From Loktanella sp. (lineage in GTDB: Bacteria; Pseudomonadota; Alphaproteobacteria; Rhodobacterales; Rhodobacteraceae): DNA of 59,333 nt. The notes under the pieces were generated by a model, which saw nothing but the letters and a program-made list of their open reading frames with translations, ran no database searches and was not told where the DNA came from. Location: NCBI GenBank assembly GCA_017390475.1, contig JAFPBO010000054.1, forward strand, positions 1 to 59,333, given 5' to 3'. A program made the position numbers and the translations under genes. Positions 53,836 through 59,333 of this stretch are shown here, piece after piece. Numbering within the stretch: the stretch's first letter is position 1; every line of letters begins with the position of its first letter.

Positions 53836-54939
53836 ATGATCAAACGGTTTATTATCGCCGGCATTCTTCTTGCTCTGGTCGGGGGTGGCCTGATCGGGTT
53901 CAATCTGTTCCGTGATCGCATGATCACGCAGATTTTTGCGAACCTGCCGGTGCAGCCATTGGTGGTCGAAACCGCAGAAGTTGCACCGCGGACATGGCAG
54001 CCGGTGCTGAACGCTATCGGGACTGTCAACGCGATTCAGGGCGTGGATCTGACCGTCGAAGCAGCGGGTATTCTGCGCGAGGTGTTGTTTGAGCCGAATT
54101 CGCAAGTCGAAGAAGGCCAGCTGCTGATCAGACTGGATGATGTGGTGCAGCGCGCCGATCTTGAGGCCGCGCGCACACAGCTGGAACTGGAGCGCACCAA
54201 CCTTGTCCGCCAGCAGGAATTGCAAAGCCGGGGCGTTGCCACCAGCGCCACATTGGAAGCCACGCAGGCGGCATTCCGTGCAGCGGAAGCACAGGTTGCC
54301 CGCGCGGAGGCTGTGATCGAACAGCGGCAGGTGATCGCGCCTTTTGCTGGGACGATCGGTCTGCCGCGCGGCGATCTTGGGCAATATGTGCAGCCCGGCA
54401 CAATCATCGCGACACTGCAAAATCTGGATACGATGCGCGTCGATTTCAGCCTGCCGGAGCAGAGCCTGCCGGATCTTTTCATCGGGCAGACACTGCATCT
54501 CACCGGCGATGACCCATCGCGGGTTTTCGAAGCCCAGATCAGCGGGATCGATCCGCGCGTTGATCCATCCAGCCGGTTGGTTGCGGTGCGTGGTACGGTT
54601 GATCAGGCCGATGGTGCGTTGACGCCAGGCCAGTTTATCCGCCTGCGCCTCGATCTGCCGCAGGAGGAAGGGGTGATTGCTTTGCCACAAACCGCGGTAG
54701 TCAGCAGTCTGTATGGCGATTTCGTCTATGTTGTTGGTCCGCGCGAAGATGACGCCGACACATTGGAGGCGCGGCAGGTTTTTATCACTCCCGGACGCCG
54801 TTCTGAAGGCATGATTGAAGTCAGCGATGGCTTGGCTGCCGGTGATTTGGTTGTCACGACCGGTCAGAACCGGTTGTCAAACGGTGCCCCGGTCACGCTG
54901 GCTGAGGCGACGGCTGCTAGTGCCGAGGTCACACAATGA
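53836..54939 (+). CDS. RND efflux membrane-fusion (periplasmic adaptor) protein
   Basis: A 367-residue HlyD/AcrA-type adaptor: N-terminal anchor helix (MIKRFIIAGILLALVGGGL), lipoyl half-motifs (GVDLTVEAAGILREVLFEPN and VIAPFAGTIGLPRGDLGQYV) around an alpha-helical hairpin (about residues 105-165), then beta-barrel and membrane-proximal domains. It links the RND pump to an outer-membrane channel not encoded here. The stop overlaps the pump start (ATGA). Confidence 0.93.
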   Translation: MIKRFIIAGILLALVGGGLIGFNLFRDRMITQIFANLPVQPLVVETAEVAPRTWQPVLNAIGTVNAIQGVDLTVEAAGILREVLFEPNSQVEEGQLLIRLDDVVQRADLEAARTQLELERTNLVRQQELQSRGVATSATLEATQAAFRAAEAQVARAEAVIEQRQVIAPFAGTIGLPRGDLGQYVQPGTIIATLQNLDTMRVDFSLPEQSLPDLFIGQTLHLTGDDPSRVFEAQISGIDPRVDPSSRLVAVRGTVDQADGALTPGQFIRLRLDLPQEEGVIALPQTAVVSSLYGDFVYVVGPREDDADTLEARQVFITPGRRSEGMIEVSDGLAAGDLVVTTGQNRLSNGAPVTLAEATAASAEVTQ

Positions 54940-57900
54940 GCTTGTCGGACACGTTTATCAAACGGCCTGTCGCCTCGACGGTGCTGGGATTATTGATCGT
55001 CTTGCTGGGCTTGCAGGGGATGTTCGGGCTGCAAACCCGCCAATACCCGGAAGTCGATGAGGTGGTGATCACCGTCACGACAGTGTATCCTGGTGCCTCG
55101 GCGGATCTGATTCAGGGCTTTGTCACCTCGCCCATCGCTGCCGCAGTGGCGACTGCTGAAGGTGTTGATTACGTTACCACGCAATCGCGCCCCTCGGCCT
55201 CGGTCGTGACGGTGCAGATGAACCTTGGTGAAAACCCCGATACCGCCTTGTCAGAGGTGATGTCAAAAGTGCAGCAGATCCGCTCGCAACTGCCACAAGA
55301 TGCCGAAGATCCCAGTATCGTAAAGGGCACCGGGCAAACATTCGCGACGATGTATCTGGGCGTGCAAAACCCCGCAATGACGCCAGAACAGATTACAGAA
55401 TATATTGACCGGGTGATTGTACCGCGGATGTCTACTATCGATGGCGTGGCTGAATCGCAGATTCTGGGCGGTCAAAGCTATGCGATGCGGGTCTGGATCG
55501 ACCCGGTGCGGCTGGCCGGGCAGGGGCTGACTGCCACTGACGTTGCCACAGCTATCAACAGCGGTAACTTTCTGGCCGCTCCGGGCCGCACGACAAATGA
55601 ATTTGTCAGTTACGCAATAACGATGGAATCGACCCTGCAGACGCCAGAGGAATTCGGCATGCTTCCGATTTCCGGGAGCGGTGATGAGGTCGTCCGCCTG
55701 CGGGATGTGGCGGATATCGTGCTGGCGGCCGAAAGCACCGACACAATCGTGAACTTCAATGGGCGTCCCGGCACCTTTATCGGGGTGTTCCCTGCTCCGG
55801 CGGCAAACCCGCTTGATACCTCTGCCAATGTGTTGGCCGCACTTCCTGCGATCGAGGCCGGGTTGCCTGATGGTATGACTCTGACGCTGATGTATGACGC
55901 GACCGAACAGATCGCCGCATCGATCAACGAAGTGTTGCGCACCATCATGGAGGCGACGCTGATCGTTGCCCTGATCATCCTGCTGTTCCTGGGATCGGCG
56001 CGGTCGGTGCTGATGCCTTTGGTCGCGATCCCGCTGTCTTTGGTCGGGGTGATGTTCATCCTGTTTCTGATGGGCTATTCGATCAATCTTCTGACGCTGC
56101 TGGCGATGGTGCTGGCGATCGGTCTGGTGGTGGATGATGCCATCATCGTTGTCGAGAATGTGCAGCGCCACATCGATGAAGGCGAAAGTCCGATGCAGGC
56201 GGCCTTCAGTTCGATGCGCGAGCTTTCGACGGCGATCATCGCCATGATGCTGACGCTGATTGCGGTGTTCCTGCCGCTGCTGTTCACCGGCGGGCTGACC
56301 GGCGCATTGTTTCGTGAATTTGCGGTCACGTTGGCGGGGGCGGTCTTCATCTCGGGGATCGTTGCGTTGACGATTTCGCCGATGATGGCGGCGCGCTTGT
56401 TGAAAAGGGGTGGTGAAAACCGGTTCCAGAAACGCCTGAACGCAGGCTTCACCCGGTTCGAAGGCTGGTACGAACGGCGTTTGTCTTCGTCGCTGAATTT
56501 TCTGCCGGTAACAGTATTGATGGTGGTCGTGCTGACCGGCGTTACGGGCTACCTATTTACCAAGACCACATCAGAACTGGCCCCGGAAGAGGATTCCGGC
56601 GCATTGTTTTCGTTCATCAACGCGCCCAGCTATGCCACCACGGACTATACCCAGCGCTATGTCGATCAGATGGCGGCCCTGACCGAGGATTTGCCGGAAG
56701 TTTCGGCCAATTTCTCGATCACCGGTTTTGGCGGCCAGACCAATATGGCCATCATGTTATGGGCGTTTGAGGATTGGGCAGACCGGGACCGGACGCAGGC
56801 TGAAATACAGGCCGATCTGCAGGGGCGGCTGACACCGGTTGCCGGTGTGCAGGCTTTTGTCTTTGCCCCGCCATCCTTGCCGGGCGCAGGCGGCGGTTTG
56901 CCGATATCGCTGGTGGTCCAGTCAACGGGTGATCCGTCACAGGTTTATGAGATCGCTGACCAGATCCGACAGGAAGCACAGGCATCAGGCCGTTTCATTG
57001 TGGTGCAGAATTCACTGAACTTCGACACCACACAATTGGTGGTGCGGATCGACCGTGACCGCGCCGCGGCGCTGAACCTGCCTGCGGCGCAGATCGGCCA
57101 GACGCTGGGTCTGCTTGTCGGGGCAGGTCCGATTTCTCAGTTCGACCGTGACAGCAATAGCTATGATGTGATCCTGCAGGTGCCGCAGGAATATCGCGAC
57201 AATCCTGAACGGCTCGGTGAGTTATATGTGCGCGCCACCACCGGCGACATGGTGCCGCTCTCTGCCGTGATCGATGTTGGGACCCGTGCCGCGCCGGCCA
57301 CCATTGAACAGTTCAACCAGCTGAATTCCGCGACGATCACAGCGCTGCCGATCCCCGGTGTTTCGACCGGCGATGGGTTGGCGGTGATCGAGGACATCGC
57401 CCGGCCGTTGCTGCCTGCCGGATTTTTCATTGATTATGCCGGTCAGTCACGGCTGGAAAAGACCGAAGGCAATACGATTGCCGTGGCCTTTGCGCTGGCG
57501 ATCGTAGTGATCTATCTGGTGTTGGCCGCGCAGTTTGAAAGCTTCCGCGACCCGCTGATCATTCTGATGTCGGTGCCTTTGTCGATTTTCGGGGTGATCG
57601 TCCCGCTGAACCTTGGGCTTGGATCGTTGAATATCTACACGCAGGTGGGGTTGATTACGCTGATCGGGCTGATCACGAAGCATGGCATCCTTTTGGTCGA
57701 ATTTGCGAACCAGTTGCGCCACGAAAAGGGGCTGACCCGCGAGCAGGGGATTGTCGCCTCGGCCCGGCAGCGTCTGCGGCCGATCCTGATGACCACCGCC
57801 GCGACTGCGCTGGGCGTCGTGCCATTGATGACTGCAGATGGTGCCGGGGCCGCAGCGCGGTTCGCGATGGGTCTGGTAATTTTCTCGGGCATCACGGTGG

Positions 57901-58007
57901 GCACATTCTTTACTTTGTTCGTGGTCCCCGCCTTTTACGCAATGATCTCGCGCCGGGATATGGCTCCGGATGCCGAGGAGCCAGTCCTGTTGGACAAGAC
58001 AGTGTGA
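54936..58007 (+). CDS. RND multidrug efflux pump (HAE1/MdtB-like)
   Basis: A 1023-residue inner-membrane transporter with the duplicated RND layout: MSLSDTFIKRPVASTVLGLL at the start, 12 predicted helices, two large periplasmic loops, the proton-relay motif LAIGLVVDDAIIVVENV in TM4 with the paired Asp, and a TM10 Lys region around GLITKHGILLVEF. The length is normal. It exports hydrophobic compounds using the proton gradient, under control of the divergent TetR. Confidence 0.95.
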   Translation: MSLSDTFIKRPVASTVLGLLIVLLGLQGMFGLQTRQYPEVDEVVITVTTVYPGASADLIQGFVTSPIAAAVATAEGVDYVTTQSRPSASVVTVQMNLGENPDTALSEVMSKVQQIRSQLPQDAEDPSIVKGTGQTFATMYLGVQNPAMTPEQITEYIDRVIVPRMSTIDGVAESQILGGQSYAMRVWIDPVRLAGQGLTATDVATAINSGNFLAAPGRTTNEFVSYAITMESTLQTPEEFGMLPISGSGDEVVRLRDVADIVLAAESTDTIVNFNGRPGTFIGVFPAPAANPLDTSANVLAALPAIEAGLPDGMTLTLMYDATEQIAASINEVLRTIMEATLIVALIILLFLGSARSVLMPLVAIPLSLVGVMFILFLMGYSINLLTLLAMVLAIGLVVDDAIIVVENVQRHIDEGESPMQAAFSSMRELSTAIIAMMLTLIAVFLPLLFTGGLTGALFREFAVTLAGAVFISGIVALTISPMMAARLLKRGGENRFQKRLNAGFTRFEGWYERRLSSSLNFLPVTVLMVVVLTGVTGYLFTKTTSELAPEEDSGALFSFINAPSYATTDYTQRYVDQMAALTEDLPEVSANFSITGFGGQTNMAIMLWAFEDWADRDRTQAEIQADLQGRLTPVAGVQAFVFAPPSLPGAGGGLPISLVVQSTGDPSQVYEIADQIRQEAQASGRFIVVQNSLNFDTTQLVVRIDRDRAAALNLPAAQIGQTLGLLVGAGPISQFDRDSNSYDVILQVPQEYRDNPERLGELYVRATTGDMVPLSAVIDVGTRAAPATIEQFNQLNSATITALPIPGVSTGDGLAVIEDIARPLLPAGFFIDYAGQSRLEKTEGNTIAVAFALAIVVIYLVLAAQFESFRDPLIILMSVPLSIFGVIVPLNLGLGSLNIYTQVGLITLIGLITKHGILLVEFANQLRHEKGLTREQGIVASARQRLRPILMTTAATALGVVPLMTADGAGAAARFAMGLVIFSGITVGTFFTLFVVPAFYAMISRRDMAPDAEEPVLLDKTV

Positions 58008-58016
58008 TCGTTAAAT

Positions 58017-58040
58017 GGCCGGGCTCTTTGTGGCCCGGCC
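58017..58040 (+). terminator. Terminator of the RND operon
   Basis: A perfect 8-bp stem (GGCCGGGC / GCCCGGCC) with an 8-base loop starts nine bases after the pump stop and is followed by GTTATCGTATTGC. It separates convergent genes and could stop transcription from both sides. Confidence 0.65.
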
Positions 58041-58088
58041 GTTATCGTATTGCTTTGGTGGAAATAACCGCTATCTCGCTGCGCAGTT

Positions 58089-58601
58089 TCAGACCACCTG
58101 CACATGCGCTGCGTCAACTGCGACCCTGGTCTGCGCGCCCATCAGCTCCATCAGCAGCCAGACCCGCCGGTCCGGCGTGACGCTTTCAATTGTCGCCACA
58201 AAATTGGTGAACGGTCCTTTGGTGACAGTCACTGCGTCACCGGTCTTCAAAAGGCTTGGCGGCAACAGCTTGCCAGCGTGATCACAGCGCAGCATCAGTT
58301 GGCTTACCAGCTGGCATGGGACCGGCGTCGGTTCATTGGCAAGGCTGACGAGACGCGTGATGCCATAGGTTGAATTCACTTTGCGCCAGCTGCCCTGCAG
58401 AATGTCCAGCGCCACAAACAGATATCCGGGAAAAAGTGGCCGCATCTGTGTCGTGAACCGACCACTGATGCGTCTGGTCTCTTCCTGCATCGGCAGAAAG
58501 GTCTGAAATCCCTGCCGCGCTAGGTTGCGTTCAGCAATCTTGTGGCTGTTCGGCTTGATCTGCGCCAGAAACCAACCGATATCGCGGTCATGCTCTTTCA
58601 T
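58089..58601 (-). CDS. NusG/RfaH-like transcription antiterminator
   Basis: A 170-residue NusG paralogue: NGN domain DIGWFLAQIKPNSHKIAERN with FLPMQEETRRISGRFTTQMR and PLFPGYLFVALD, and a C-terminal KOW-like domain beginning GDAVTVTKGPF. Length and the LFPGYLFV block match RfaH-type specialised antiterminators, which often serve long surface-polysaccharide operons; glycosyltransferase debris lies just upstream. The ATG at 58601 follows GGAAGAGGCCCT; the frame is open upstream to 58799 without support. Confidence 0.85.
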   Translation of the reverse strand: MKEHDRDIGWFLAQIKPNSHKIAERNLARQGFQTFLPMQEETRRISGRFTTQMRPLFPGYLFVALDILQGSWRKVNSTYGITRLVSLANEPTPVPCQLVSQLMLRCDHAGKLLPPSLLKTGDAVTVTKGPFTNFVATIESVTPDRRVWLLMELMGAQTRVAVDAAHVQVV

Positions 58602-58805
58602 AGGGCCTCTTCCATTCTGCGGGTGCAGCATGCGCTCAGATTCGAGCGGAATCAATATCCGATGGTGCTGATAGGCGATCATGCCATGCGGGCCGTTGCA
58701 ATCAGCACGCGTCGTCCGGCCGGCCAGCCGGGCTTGAATGGGGAATGCCGCTGTACGCTGCAGTTGCAGCATTTCGCTCTGGTCTGAGCGCAGATTCACT
58801 GCTAT

Positions 58806-58910
58806 ATGACCTTACGGCAGATCGCGACCGAGCGAGACTACGAGGTAGTTGACCTGGGCGGAATCCGGTTGGATCCCCTCGAATACATCGGGCGCTTCGG
58901 CGCATAGAGC
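58806..58910 (+). pseudogene. Short remnant, possibly of a polysaccharide-modifying transferase
   Basis: A 34-codon frame reads TLRQIATERDYEVVDLGGIR and DPLEYIGRFGA before a TAG. It looks coding and recalls the end region of polysaccharide pyruvyl-transferase-type proteins (VVDIGGxRLDPLxYI), but the match is from memory and short. It lies in the 335-base gap between the antiterminator and the glycosyltransferase frame. Confidence 0.3.
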
Positions 58911-58936
58911 GACAACAGATCAGCCGCAACGGTGCG

Positions 58937-59333
58937 ATGGTCGATAACCGCGCCGACTACATTCGCGACACGATCGACAGCCTTCTGGTGCAGGATTATC
59001 CGCATTTCGACATCACTGTTGTGAATGACGGCAGCCCCGACCCGCGGGTGCGCGAGATCCTGGACAGCTATGCAGACCCAAGGCTGCGGGTGATCCATCA
59101 GGACAACACCGGCTTTATCCGCACCGCTGTTTCGATCCCAGAGGGTCTTGCACTGCCGACACTTGCTAACGGTGTTCTGCAGTTCGGTTTTGTCGCCAGC
59201 CAGATCGCGGACCCGCGCAAGGGTTTTTCCGCACTCGCCCCGTTTCTCAGTGCCGTCGCCGCGCGTTCCGGAAAGACTGTTCAGCTGCATGCCTATGGCT
59301 GGGCGCGTGAAGGAAGTCTGGCCAATATTCCCG
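58937..59333 (+). pseudogene. Chimeric glycosyltransferase frame (GT2 start, GT1-like continuation), runs off the window
   Basis: One open frame from ATG 58937 to the window end. Its first part, RADYIRDTIDSLLVQDYPHF and VVNDGSPDPRVREIL, is the nucleotide-sugar site of a family-2 glycosyltransferase, but the first strand (VSVIIPTYN) is missing. After about 59130 it becomes FGFVASQIADPRKGF and LHAYGWAREGSLANIP, which resembles the GDP/UDP-sugar domain of a family-1 (GT-B) transferase. The join is in frame. It is probably a deletion product of an exopolysaccharide locus. Confidence 0.6.

Noticed and set aside
53749-54690. A 313-codon open frame on the minus strand
   Set aside because: It is antisense to the RND adaptor gene, which has full family motifs.
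1-59333. tRNA or rRNA genes, CRISPR arrays, riboswitches, integrases and attachment sites
   Set aside because: I looked for cloverleaf and T-loop sequences, regular spacer-repeat arrays, conserved riboswitch cores and recombinase motifs, and saw none. Visual reading could miss a degenerate case.

Overview
The window looks like the chromosome of an alphaproteobacterium, most likely of the Rhodobacterales (Roseobacter group). This is inferred from moderate-to-high G+C, the many solute-binding-protein transporters (TTT, TRAP, Dpp-type, Ugp-type and Tog-type), translationally coupled ATGA overlaps, and the style of the regulators (TetR, GntR-FCD, AraC, LysR). No rRNA, tRNA, CRISPR array, prophage or intact transposon was seen. 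Intact catabolic or transport operons are separated by islands of decayed DNA.

Layout. 0.1-6.3 kb: remnants of an autotransporter barrel, of a nitrate ABC transporter (nrtA end and nrtB start) and of an SLC13 permease surround an intact tripartite tricarboxylate transporter (tctB-tctA-tctC). 6.4-14.8 kb: a peptide-type ABC importer with two overlapping RidA-like genes, facing a TetR regulator and a cytoplasmic gamma-glutamyltransferase-like enzyme across a palindromic operator. 14.8-17.5 kb: IS5 and IS21 debris, a broken autotransporter and a broken AraC regulator. 17.5-29.3 kb: an aldo/keto reductase, a small exported protein, a Ugp-type sugar ABC operon with a TIM-barrel isomerase, and three divergent regulator/enzyme pairs (TetR-SDR, LysR-alpha/beta hydrolase, TetR-RidA, the last with three tandem operator-like sites).

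29.6-48.3 kb is the core of the window, a pectin/uronate utilisation locus. A nine-gene minus-strand operon (uxaC, TRAP dctPQM, kdgF, kduI, kduD, uxuB, uxuA) has a good sigma-70 promoter. It faces a GntR regulator coupled to kdgK. Next come a GH105 unsaturated-uronyl hydrolase, a GH28 polygalacturonase without signal peptide, and a four-gene ABC importer in the togMNAB order with a divergent AraC regulator. Together these suggest import of short pectic oligomers, cleavage in the cytoplasm, and conversion of saturated and unsaturated uronates to KDG and then KDPG. No altronate-branch enzyme, KDPG aldolase, pectate lyase or secreted pectinase is present here.

48.3-59.3 kb: LysR and TetR debris, then Ada, HtpX and a FAD amine oxidase-like protein. 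A TetR gene whose best start is an ATC codon faces an RND efflux pair (adaptor and pump). The window ends with a NusG/RfaH-like antiterminator and rearranged exopolysaccharide-type glycosyltransferase sequence running off the end.
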